In this document: positions 56,630-63,821 of the stretch, piece after piece
How positions within the stretch are numbered: the stretch's first letter is position 1
Layout: the number at the start of each line of letters is the position of its first letter
From: JARDZU01 sp963730285
GTDB taxonomy: Bacteria; Actinomycetota; Acidimicrobiia; Spongiisociales; ZC4RG35
NCBI GenBank assembly: GCA_963730285.1
Contig: CAVSQY010000010.1
Coordinates: 24,973-88,972, forward strand
DNA length: 64,000 nucleotides
Reading direction: 5' to 3'
The notes under the pieces: generated by a model
Told to the model about the DNA's origin: nothing
Seen by the model: the letters and a program-made list of their open reading frames with translations, nothing else
The model's database searches: none
Translations under genes and position numbers: made by a program

Positions 56630-57286
56630 TCAGAGCGACCTGCCAAGCTCGAAACGATGCGACTCCGTCCGACCGGCTGCTCGCCTTTCCAAACGATCGG
56701 CGAGATCCTCCAGGTCGTCTTCGAAGAGCCCGCCGTAGGTGTCAAGGGTCATCTTTGCTGAAGCGTGCCCTAGCGCCCGCTGTACGGCTTTGATCGATGC
56801 TCCGGAGGCGATCATCAGGGAGGCCGCGGTGTCCCTCAGGTCATGGACGAGGAGACCCTCAGGCATCCCAGAGGATCTGCACGCCGGATGCCAGACATCT
56901 CGCCTGAAGTTGGAAGTTCGAAGCGGCCCACCCTTCGGTGCCATGAACACGAGGCTGTCGGGTGCACGCTGAGGGAAGCCCTCCGCGACGAATCGTGGCA
57001 CGACCACCGTTCTCCCTTCGTGCGTCTTGGGTGTCCCCCACTCCAGCCGGCCACCCACCTCCGTGACCGCCTCGACGACATGGATCCGACGTCGGTTGAC
57101 ATCCACCCGTCGGCTACGTAGCGCCACAGCTTCGCCCCAGCGCAGTCCAGACCAACCGAGCAGCAAGACCAACGACCCCATCGTCTCCTGTCGTTGCTCA
57201 GCAGCCTCCGCCAGGCTTCCAAGCTCGGCTTCAGTTAGGAACAGCTGTCGGCGTGGCCGCACCGAAGGCGGACTCACCGGCGTCAA
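56630..57286 (-). CDS. tyrosine integrase, catalytic half (split by frameshift)
   Basis: 218 residues holding the complete catalytic domain: Arg I in GWSGLRWGEAVAL, HDLRDTAASLM (HxxR), GHASAKMTLDTYGGLF with the second His and nucleophile Tyr. It begins in a frame different from the N-terminal half, which overlaps by 56 bases; one shift near 57270 would join them. Catalyses excision and integration at the tRNA-Asn site. Confidence 0.85.
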   Translation of the reverse strand: MTPVSPPSVRPRRQLFLTEAELGSLAEAAEQRQETMGSLVLLLGWSGLRWGEAVALRSRRVDVNRRRIHVVEAVTEVGGRLEWGTPKTHEGRTVVVPRFVAEGFPQRAPDSLVFMAPKGGPLRTSNFRRDVWHPACRSSGMPEGLLVHDLRDTAASLMIASGASIKAVQRALGHASAKMTLDTYGGLFEDDLEDLADRLERRAAGRTESHRFELGRSL

Positions 57287-57974
57287 CGGCGTTGCGAGGC
57301 AGGATTCCGTCTGTGACGGCTACCTCGAGGGCAGCGTGGAGTATCTGTCTCGCCTGTCGCACGGAAGCCGCGCTTAAACCTGATCCACGGAGTTCGGTGA
57401 CCCACGAGCGCACCACACCCGGTGTGATCCGCGAGATCGGAATCGCTCCGAATCGGGGCAGTATCCGGGAACGGAGGTTCGACTCGTAGTTGGCGCGGGT
57501 CGACGGTTTGAGGTCGAGACCTTCCAGCCAGCCCGCGGACCATTCGGCGAAGGTGACGTCGCCGGCGGAAGGGTCCACCCACAAGCCGCGGTCGATCTTG
57601 GCGAGCTCGTCCCGGAGCCATCGCTCCGCGTCGACCTTGCGCTCGAAAGACCTCGAACGTTGTCGGCCATCAGCACCCAAGTAGCGGGCCCGCCACGGAC
57701 TCGGCCGATCCATCCGATATTGGATGGAGCCCCTCACGACTCCCGCCCAGCTATGGCTCGCCGATGTCGCGGAAGGACTCGACGTGGCGAGCTGGTCATT
57801 GATCCATTGGTCGACGTCGCACTGCCGGTATCGAATGTGACGGCCAACCCTGAAACCAGAAGGCCCCTGCCCACGATATCTCCAGGCATACAAGGTGGCC
57901 ACCGGCAGGTCCAGATAGGCAGCCAGATCCTGAATCGAGAGCAGCGGGTCCAACACGCTCATGCCCAGAGACAT
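57231..57974 (-). CDS. Xis-like HTH fused to integrase N-terminal domains
   Basis: 247 residues. Residues about 12-60 are an excisionase/MerR-type HTH (LLSIQDLAAYLDLPVATLYAWRYRG...VGRHIRYRQCDVDQWI). After a Ser-rich linker come the arm-binding domain (SPWRARYLGADGRQRSRSFERKVDAERWL) and the core-binding SAM-like domain (TFAEWSAGWLEGLDLKPSTRANYESNLRSRILPRFG). Excisionase is normally a separate gene; here it is fused, giving an enzyme of about 460 residues once the frameshift is repaired. Confidence 0.8.
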   Translation of the reverse strand: MSLGMSVLDPLLSIQDLAAYLDLPVATLYAWRYRGQGPSGFRVGRHIRYRQCDVDQWINDQLATSSPSATSASHSWAGVVRGSIQYRMDRPSPWRARYLGADGRQRSRSFERKVDAERWLRDELAKIDRGLWVDPSAGDVTFAEWSAGWLEGLDLKPSTRANYESNLRSRILPRFGAIPISRITPGVVRSWVTELRGSGLSAASVRQARQILHAALEVAVTDGILPRNAVDAGESAFGAATPTAVPN

Positions 57975-57982
57975 GAGCTAGG

Positions 57983-58495
57983 ACCCTGTCGACAGAATGC
58001 CGACAACCCTGTCGAACCAATGCCACTGGATGAGAACATCGCCCAGTCGGTAGCCGCCGATTGGGCGGGCTGCCAGCGTGAGTGACATTCAGCTGACAGG
58101 GTCTATGACACTCGGGCGACAGGGTCAGTGGGCGCCGAGCACCCGGGCCTCGGTGCTTGATCTCCCTGCCATCGAGCTGCGGATCCCCGGCCATTCAGGA
58201 CGCTGGGTCCGTGTTCACGCTGAGATTGGCCGCCAGCGGCCGATCGACGCATCCTCAGCGTCATCTCCCATCTGGCCCGGTCTGACATCCGTGGCCGCCG
58301 GCACGTGACGTCCTACGAGAGCAACTTCGAAACCATCTGCGCCTAACGCCCTCCTGACATCCACACGACAGGGCGACAAGGCAGATTCGCATCCGAAAGA
58401 GGAAGGAGGACCCTCACATGAGGACATTCGAGCTGTGAAGCGAGAAAGCCAGGACGGCGCCCACCGGCAACGCTCATCGCGCGCAGACCCTGTCA
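57983..58495. repeat. six ACCCTGTC repeats in the integrase upstream region
   Basis: Within the 580-bp gene-free stretch 57975-58554, ACCCTGTC(G/A) occurs at 57983 and 58006 (23 bp apart) and at 58487; its complement (T/C)GACAGGG occurs at 58094 and 58117 (again 23 bp apart) and at 58366. Two direct pairs in opposite orientation, each with a spacing of about two helical turns, suggest protein binding sites: regulator operators, integrase arms or replication iterons. Confidence 0.65.
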
Positions 58496-58554
58496 AAACA
58501 CACACGCACATGCAACTCAGTTGCGCTGGTTGATTCGTATACAAAGGAGAACAA

Positions 58555-58975
58555 ATGACCCTTGATCGAGACACCTTTCGGAGAGTCGACCGGAAGCTCG
58601 CCTCGGAACTCGACCAGGAGGAGGGCTCTCGACTGCTGAGAATTCCCGTCTCCGACGCGACTTGGTCGGCGTGGCAGAGGTACTGCCAGTCCCTCCGCAT
58701 TCCAATGGGCAGAGCTGCGAGTCTGCTGATCGAGAATGAACTCCGAGCCTTGGTGGGTGATCGGAGTGCCCCAGCAACCATCGCTGATATCGAAGGCGAG
58801 TTGTCCAGGCGGCTGGCAACGCTTGAGGCTCGCGAATCAAAGCTGGAGGAGCGCGAGCGGGCCTTCGGGCGGCGCAGTGTGCCGCTATCGAGCGGCCATA
58901 CAGCTCGAAGTCGAGCGGAACGACCGGTGCCCTTGCGGATCAGGCCTCAAGTACAAGCGTTGCCACGGGATGTGA
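58555..58975 (+). CDS. SEC-C motif protein, frameshifted
   Basis: The first frame gives about 108 residues with LLRIPVSDATWSAWQRYCQSL and a coiled coil (LEARESKLEERERAF). Near 58878-58884 the meaningful frame changes and ends with RNDRCPCGSGLKYKRCHGM, a clear SEC-C zinc motif (CxC...CH), stop at 58975. Repairing one base gives about 140 residues. Without repair the first frame runs to 59016. It precedes the methyltransferase and may regulate the R-M genes or be unrelated cargo. Confidence 0.6.
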
Positions 58976-59015
58976 TCCAGTTCTGTCGGAGCGAGGTCAT
59001 AAGATCGGCGACCTG

Positions 59016-60704
59016 ATGACTTCGATCCAGCTGCCGCTGGACCTGACGAGCAACCAGGCGGTCGACCTCCGCGAACTCGAGTCCAATGCCAACTATGGCG
59101 AGGTGTTCACTCGGCGTTGGGTGGTCGAGATGATTCTTGACCTAACTGGATACACAGCAGACCGCGACCTAGCGGGGTCGGTCTTGGTCGATCCGGCATG
59201 CGGCGACGGCGCCTTCGTGCTTCCTGTACTTGACCGGTTGATCGAGTCCTGCGCAGCCAACGGCCGGCCCCTCACACAGCTCACGAACGCTGTTCGCGCG
59301 TTCGACCTTCAGAGTCGCCACGTCACATCGCTCAGAGCCCGAGTTGTCGAGAGGCTCGAGAGTGCTGGCCTCGAATCAAGTGCCGCTGTTGCAACCGCTG
59401 AGGCTTGGATCACCCATGCTGACTTCCTTCGAACATGGCACGAACCCGAGTCAGTCGACTTCGTCGTCGGCAACCCGCCGTATATCCGTCCCGAGGATCT
59501 TCCGCCGGCACTGCTAGCTGAGTACCGAGCGGTCTGTCGAACCATGGGCGGCCGGGCAGACATCTACATCGGCTTTATTGAGTTCGGTCTGCGCATGCTC
59601 GGACAGGGCGGAGTTCTTGGGTTCATATGCGCTGATCGATGGATGCGAAACGCATACGGAAGCAAGCTTCGGTCGATGGTGTCATCAGGGTTCTCAATGG
59701 AAGCTGTGGTCGAGATGCATGACGTGGACGCCTTCGCGGAACAGGTCGCTGCCTATCCCGCCGTGACTGTGATTCGCCGCCGACCCCAAGCTGAACCGGT
59801 GGTGGTGTCGACAACCGGAGACTTCGACGAGTCGGCTGCCGCCGCAGTGGTTGAGTGGACATCGGCCAACAGTCATGCCAATGGAGCCAGTTCGCTTCCG
59901 CGAGGCACGGAGATCGCTCGCCTACCGAGATGGTTTGAAGGAACGGCGTCTTGGCCGACTGGAACACCCCAAAGACTCCGGTTGCTCGAAGAGCTAGAGG
60001 AGCGACTCGACCCGATTGAGACTCCGCAGACCCGTATTGGCATCGGGGTAGCAACTGGTGCCGACTCAGTTTTCATAACCGAGGATCCCGACCTGGTCGA
60101 ACCAGACCGGATGGTTCCCCTTCTTATGACAAGCGATATCGCTTCTGGCGAATCCGAATGGAGCGGCCGCCATTTGGTCAATCCTTGGGCCGGTCCTGGC
60201 CGACTGGTGAACCTTGAAGACTTCCCCAAACTGCGACGTCACTTCGAATCCCATCAGGACGAGCTCGGCGGGAGGTACGTCGCTCGGAACAACGGTTCGG
60301 ACTGGTATCGGACTATTGACCCAGTGCACGTCGACCTGGCTCCGAAACCAAAGCTGCTCTTCCCCGACATGAAGCTCTTCAGCCATCCAGTCCTCGACGA
60401 GGGTGGCTTCTACCCACACCACAACCTCTACTACGTGACGTCAACTGAATGGGATCTCAAGGTTCTAGGTGGCTTGCTGCTGTCCCGCGTAGCCCAGTTC
60501 TTTATCGAGTCATACGCCGTGCGAATGAGGGGAGGCACACTCAGGTTCCAGGCGCAGTACCTGCGTCGAATCCGAGTTCCCAATCCGCAGACATTGACGA
60601 AGGATGTAGAAGTAGACCTCAGAGACGCCTTTGCATCACGGGATGTTGATGGCGCCACGACAGCGGCACTTGCGGCCTACGAGATCGGCCGCCTGCCAGA
60701 CTGA
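59016..60704 (+). CDS. DNA N6-adenine methyltransferase of type II R-M (PaeR7I/XhoI-like)
   Basis: 562 residues. SAM-binding motif I VDPACGDGAF (about 60), catalytic motif IV VVGNPPYIRPEDL (about 150), then ADRWMRNAYGSKLR and a C-terminal target-recognition region (NLYYVTS, LGGLLLSRVAQFF). NPPY marks an N6-adenine enzyme of the gamma class. Paired with a PaeR7I-like endonuclease five bases downstream, it should protect CTCGAG if the specificity is that of the family. The gene is intact, unlike its neighbours. Confidence 0.88.
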   Translation: MTSIQLPLDLTSNQAVDLRELESNANYGEVFTRRWVVEMILDLTGYTADRDLAGSVLVDPACGDGAFVLPVLDRLIESCAANGRPLTQLTNAVRAFDLQSRHVTSLRARVVERLESAGLESSAAVATAEAWITHADFLRTWHEPESVDFVVGNPPYIRPEDLPPALLAEYRAVCRTMGGRADIYIGFIEFGLRMLGQGGVLGFICADRWMRNAYGSKLRSMVSSGFSMEAVVEMHDVDAFAEQVAAYPAVTVIRRRPQAEPVVVSTTGDFDESAAAAVVEWTSANSHANGASSLPRGTEIARLPRWFEGTASWPTGTPQRLRLLEELEERLDPIETPQTRIGIGVATGADSVFITEDPDLVEPDRMVPLLMTSDIASGESEWSGRHLVNPWAGPGRLVNLEDFPKLRRHFESHQDELGGRYVARNNGSDWYRTIDPVHVDLAPKPKLLFPDMKLFSHPVLDEGGFYPHHNLYYVTSTEWDLKVLGGLLLSRVAQFFIESYAVRMRGGTLRFQAQYLRRIRVPNPQTLTKDVEVDLRDAFASRDVDGATTAALAAYEIGRLPD

Positions 60705-60709
60705 CCGCG

Positions 60710-61435
60710 GTGTCCGATCCTCCGTTGTACGACGATCAAGAATTTCGGCTGGCAGTGCACGCCTGTTGGACCGAACGGCTCTCAGCAGCAGAGAAGCAGG
60801 CCGCTGCGGGCCTTGTGTCCGATGCCGGTCTTAGGTCGGGTGTCACCGCCGGCAAGCACCTGGACCCGCTTGCCGCAGTAGTCGCCAAAGTGTTCATCGA
60901 TGCGGGCATCCCACAGGAGTCGGTTTATCGCAGCAGGAGAGTCGAAGTTCCCGGCTACTTCCGGGCCGAGAAGAAGTGGGACCTCGTCATTGTCCACGAA
61001 GGAGAACTCGTGGCAGCAGTTGAGTTCAAGTCCATGCTCGGCTCCTACGGCAACAATCTGAACAACCGGGCTGAGGAGGCCATTGGCAACGCCCATGACC
61101 TCCTTCAGGCCTACGAAGAAGGCGGCCTTGGACGAAGTACTCGACCACCATGGCTTGGATTCCTCTACGTCGTTCAACAAGAAGACAAGTCGACTAGGCC
61201 CGTGGCGACAAAGGCCCCACATTTCGCCGTGGATGAAGTGTTCGACGGGGCCTCCTATACAGACAGAACCGTCTGGCTGTGCCGCCGCCTAGTCCAGAAG
61301 AGGCTATACGCGGGAGCCTGCGTGGTCGTCTCCACAGGAGCCGACCCGGACGCGGTCAATGAGCCAGCAGAGGACCTCACCTTCGCCAAGTTCGCAGCTG
61401 GTATTAGTGGGCGAGTCGGGGAGCTAATGGCTTAG
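60710..61435 (+). CDS. type II restriction endonuclease, PaeR7I/XhoI family
   Basis: 241 residues, close to the family's usual length. The active-site region VPGYFRAEKKWDLVIVHEGELVAAVEFKSMLGSYGNNLNNRAEEAIGNA (about 80-128) has the D...ExK nuclease core and the GNNxNNRxEEA signature of PaeR7I/XhoI enzymes, which cut at CTCGAG. GTG start five bases after the methyltransferase stop, so methylase is made first. Specificity is inferred by family only. Confidence 0.85.
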   Translation: MSDPPLYDDQEFRLAVHACWTERLSAAEKQAAAGLVSDAGLRSGVTAGKHLDPLAAVVAKVFIDAGIPQESVYRSRRVEVPGYFRAEKKWDLVIVHEGELVAAVEFKSMLGSYGNNLNNRAEEAIGNAHDLLQAYEEGGLGRSTRPPWLGFLYVVQQEDKSTRPVATKAPHFAVDEVFDGASYTDRTVWLCRRLVQKRLYAGACVVVSTGADPDAVNEPAEDLTFAKFAAGISGRVGELMA

Positions 61436-61456
61436 ACCGACCGGAGAATCAACGGA

Positions 61457-61682
61457 CTAGCCCCTAGGTGGGTGCGGATCATTGCCGTAGCTGTTGCGGC
61501 CCTGGATCTTGTGGTCGAGACCTTGCCAGATGAGTTCGACCTTCTCGCGTCGAGCAGTATCTCGACCTGCGGTAAGGGCATCTTGTTGGGTTCCGTGTCG
61601 GCTCGATGCGCGGTTCGGCGCCTTCACGCCGGACCACCCAGTCGTCGCCTTCTCGTGTCACCCATACGTTCGGCTTGGACAT
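61457..61682 (-). CDS. DUF2188-like protein, frameshifted
   Basis: The first frame reads VWVTREGDDWVVRREGAE, the typical DUF2188 start. After an extra C near 61613-61617 the other frame continues ASSRHGTQQDALTAGRDTARREKVELIWQG...IQGRNSYGNDP, the typical DUF2188 end, to TAG at 61457. Repaired length is about 75 residues. Function unknown. Confidence 0.6.
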
Positions 61683-61704
61683 CTATTCACCTCCTTCCAT
61701 AGCT

Positions 61705-62142
61705 CTAAGCGGCGGTGCGGTACTGCTTCCAGGGCACAGCCTGGAGTGGAACCTTGGACATGAAGCGGACTAGGTCTGATCGGCCGTAATAGCGAGCTCG
61801 TCCATCGACTTGCTGTGCCATGAGGATCGTGGGGAGTCCTCCGAACACGCGGGAAGCCTGTGTCGCGAGTCTGTCCCGCCTAGTCGGGTCGTTCAGGGCG
61901 CTTCCCTTAACCACCACGATCCCGAACGTGACACCTTGTTCCCGGATGACGGCCCCCTCGAACCTCACCGTTTGCCTCTCTTCGGTGCTCGCTGTGACAA
62001 AGCCGATCCCGCCGCCGTCTTCGAGGCACGGCTGGTGCGCCGATCCTTGAGCACTCGCGAGGCCGCCCGAGCGGCTCGAGCGCTTGTTCTTCGTTGTCGT
62101 GTCATGTTCGTTCTCTGCTTTCGTGTGGTGCCGGTTCACCAA
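61705..62142 (-). CDS. hypothetical element protein
   Basis: 145 residues. A basic, polar N-terminus of about 40 residues precedes a compact domain (IGFVTASTEERQTVRFEGAVIREQGVTFGIVVVKGSAL) with alternating hydrophobic strands and ending near KQYRTAA. Family not recognised. It is 18 bp downstream of the small basic protein gene and probably in the operon 63200-61705. Confidence 0.55.
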   Translation of the reverse strand: MVNRHHTKAENEHDTTTKNKRSSRSGGLASAQGSAHQPCLEDGGGIGFVTASTEERQTVRFEGAVIREQGVTFGIVVVKGSALNDPTRRDRLATQASRVFGGLPTILMAQQVDGRARYYGRSDLVRFMSKVPLQAVPWKQYRTAA

Positions 62143-62160
62143 CTGGTGTTGCTGAAGCCG

Positions 62161-62337
62161 CTACTCATGCTCACTCTTAGTCACCCCGCCCGCCGAATCC
62201 CGCGGAGTCCGAGCCGACGCTTTCCGCAATACACGGGTTCGGTTTTCCACCGACGTCCGGGCGCGGAGCTTCTTCACGGCCGGGGCACCGAGTGAGGACC
62301 GGTCGATCGTCTTGGTGATGGCTTCCCTGCGTGTCAT
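62161..62337 (-). CDS. small basic protein (58 residues)
   Basis: ATG at 62337 overlaps the stop of the sigma-like gene (ATGA) and the frame runs to TAG 62161. The sequence is rich in Arg/Lys/Ser/Thr (MTRREAITKTIDRSSLGAP at the start), with no Cys or hydrophobic segment. The overlap with the upstream gene and the gap of 18 bp to the next argue that it is a real, translationally coupled gene. Confidence 0.55.
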   Translation of the reverse strand: MTRREAITKTIDRSSLGAPAVKKLRARTSVENRTRVLRKASARTPRDSAGGVTKSEHE

Positions 62338-63200
62338 GCACCTCTCCCTTCTCGTAGCTTCTTTCTTGCCCGGTACAACCTCGACTCCACGATGTCGTAG
62401 CCGAGGCCGAGGACCTCGGCGATCTCGTCAATGCCGAAGCCATCGGCTCGGAGCATCAAGATCGCTCGATTGACCCCATCTGGGATTGGATCGAGGATCT
62501 CCTGAGCCCTGCGCGCTGAATGATCGGCTGCGACTACAGCATCAGCCGGGTCGTCTCCGGCGAGCCGCATAATCGCAGGGTGCTCGCTCTCACCATCCTC
62601 GGAGTGGATCGGGTCGTATCTGTGGACCTTCACGTAGTCCCGACGCCATGACCGATAGAGGTTGGGGAACTGGAACATCAGACAGTTACCTATAAAAAAG
62701 GTCGTCAGTGAGGCACCTTTGGATGGATCCCAATAGCCCTTCTTCAGAACCTTGTCCCGGAAGTGGACAATGGCATCGGCAACGGCGTCCTCTGCAATAA
62801 CCAAGGCATCCGACCGTGGAATGCCGCCGTAGGGAGGATCGGCGACACTTCGTCCCTTCTCTCGGAGCTTCATGAAGACCTGGCCAGTGACTACCCACGC
62901 CCGCATCACCGTGTACCCGTACTCGACGAGGGCTCGCGATACCTCGGTCCAAGCTCTTCCTTCGAAGCCTTCCACGGAGAGCCGGAGCATGAGTTCGCTG
63001 TCTGCCTCAAGTCGTGCCAGCCTCACGGCTTCGGTTGTGTCACGGAACTCAGCGAGGTCATTGGCCGAGATGACAGGTTGTAGTGACCGGCCCACGCCGG
63101 CTGCGTGTCCATCAGCCTGTCCAGTGTCTCGATCCGTCTGCATTTGTTCGTTGCCTGAAGGTGGCCCGTCAGCTACAGGCCTTCTGTGGCCGACGCCCAC
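62334..63200 (-). CDS. sigma-70-like regulatory protein of the element
   Basis: Up to 288 residues. The centre resembles sigma region 2 in layout (ALVEYGYTVMRAWVVTGQVFMKLREKG ... GASLTTFFIGNCLMFQFPNLYRSWRRDY). The C-terminus is a sigma region 4 HTH: AILMLRADGFGIDEIAEVLGLGYDIVESRLYRARKKLREG. Proteins of this kind are found on actinobacterial integrative elements. ATG 63143 is an alternative start. It may drive the operon of three small genes. Confidence 0.7.
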   Translation of the reverse strand: MGVGHRRPVADGPPSGNEQMQTDRDTGQADGHAAGVGRSLQPVISANDLAEFRDTTEAVRLARLEADSELMLRLSVEGFEGRAWTEVSRALVEYGYTVMRAWVVTGQVFMKLREKGRSVADPPYGGIPRSDALVIAEDAVADAIVHFRDKVLKKGYWDPSKGASLTTFFIGNCLMFQFPNLYRSWRRDYVKVHRYDPIHSEDGESEHPAIMRLAGDDPADAVVAADHSARRAQEILDPIPDGVNRAILMLRADGFGIDEIAEVLGLGYDIVESRLYRARKKLREGRGA

Positions 63201-63276
63201 CTCATAAGTCGAGGCCCTCCCATTTTCCCGCGCATGTACGACAGAATTCTGGAATCGCTGTGACTCTCAGAGTGTC

Positions 63277-63295
63277 TGGGCCATGTTTGGGCCAC
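63277..63295. repeat. right arm-type repeat pair
   Basis: TGGGCCAT, three bases, TGGGCCAC, the same arrangement and orientation as 54699-54717, differing only in the three spacer bases. It lies 108 bp inside the right attachment core. The stretch 63201-63403 has no gene. Confidence 0.65.
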
Positions 63296-63403
63296 AAGAG
63301 GATGAATCAGGATGGCAAAAGGCGCGAAATCTCGCGAAACGCCGAGAGGATGCGAGTCGACCGATTCTCCAGCTGATACGGGAACTTTCCGGCGATCGCC
63401 GAG

Positions 63404-63457
63404 GTCAGAAGCTTGCTCCGCGGGTAGGACTCGAACCTACAACCAATGGATTAACAG
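63404..63457. repeat. right attachment site within tRNA-Asn
   Basis: 54-bp copy of the left site. It starts 12 bases beyond the tRNA 3' end and ends in the anticodon loop, so crossover should lie between the discriminator base and the anticodon. Confidence 0.85.
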
Positions 63458-63488
63458 TCCACTGCTCTACCAATTGAGCTACCGCGGA
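63416..63488 (-). tRNA. tRNA-Asn (GTT)
   Basis: 73 nt, reverse strand. Acceptor stem TCCGCGG/CCGCGGA, discriminator G, D-arm with TAGAGC, anticodon loop CTGTTAA giving GTT (Asn), TpsiC arm GTAGG-TTCGAGT-CCTAC. CCA is not encoded. The gene is intact despite the element at its 3' side, because the element restores the 3' half. Confidence 0.95.
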
Positions 63489-63533
63489 ATGGTGCCGTAT
63501 TGGCGGGCCGTCAGGGTACCAGCGGGTGTTCGA

Positions 63534-63779
63534 CTACTCGGACTCGATCCGAACCTCCAAGGAGCGGAGACCCTTGGCGCCCGTTGCCAGTCCCGTGGCG
63601 GCGACATAGCGACCGGCGTCGACCAGGCCGACACCCTGTTCTGCCAATTGTGCGACGGCGGGATGTTTCCTCGCCTGCGACGCCCAACGTTTGATCTGCT
63701 CATAACGCTCCCGACCGGCACGTGCCCCGAGGACGTATCCGATCGCACCGCCGACCAGCATTCCTGTCCTGAACCTCAT
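63534..63779 (-). CDS. YtxH-like small membrane-associated protein
   Basis: 81 residues. MRFRTGMLVGGAIGYVLGARAGRERYEQIKRWASQ has one Gly-rich helix followed by the GARAGRERYEQI motif common in short actinobacterial YtxH-like proteins, then an amphipathic tail. Probably membrane-associated; function unknown. It lies between tRNA-Asn and the sigma gene. Confidence 0.75.
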   Translation of the reverse strand: MRFRTGMLVGGAIGYVLGARAGRERYEQIKRWASQARKHPAVAQLAEQGVGLVDAGRYVAATGLATGAKGLRSLEVRIESE

Positions 63780-63821
63780 CCACCGATTGTGGCATAACCG
63801 CGCCGCGGTGAACAGGCGAAC

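Larger units (their letters stand above)
54594..63457. mobile_element. tRNA-Asn integrated element carrying a PaeR7I-like R-M system
   Basis: About 8.9 kb bounded by 54-bp direct repeats that contain the 3' half of tRNA-Asn. The intact tRNA is at the right end, the fragment at the left, which is the expected geometry for integration into a tRNA 3' end. Inside are a tyrosine integrase, paired arm-type repeats, a 580-bp repeat region, an ECF module, a SEC-C protein, a methyltransferase/endonuclease pair and a sigma-like operon. No conjugation or capsid genes were seen, so it is probably non-self-transmissible. Confidence 0.8.

Noticed and set aside
57975..58495. CRISPR array
   Set aside because: The repeated unit is only 8-10 bases, occurs in both orientations and irregularly, and no cas genes are present.
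63283..63477. Plus-strand ORFs over the tRNA-Asn gene
   Set aside because: They read through the tRNA on the wrong strand and have no ribosome site or domain.
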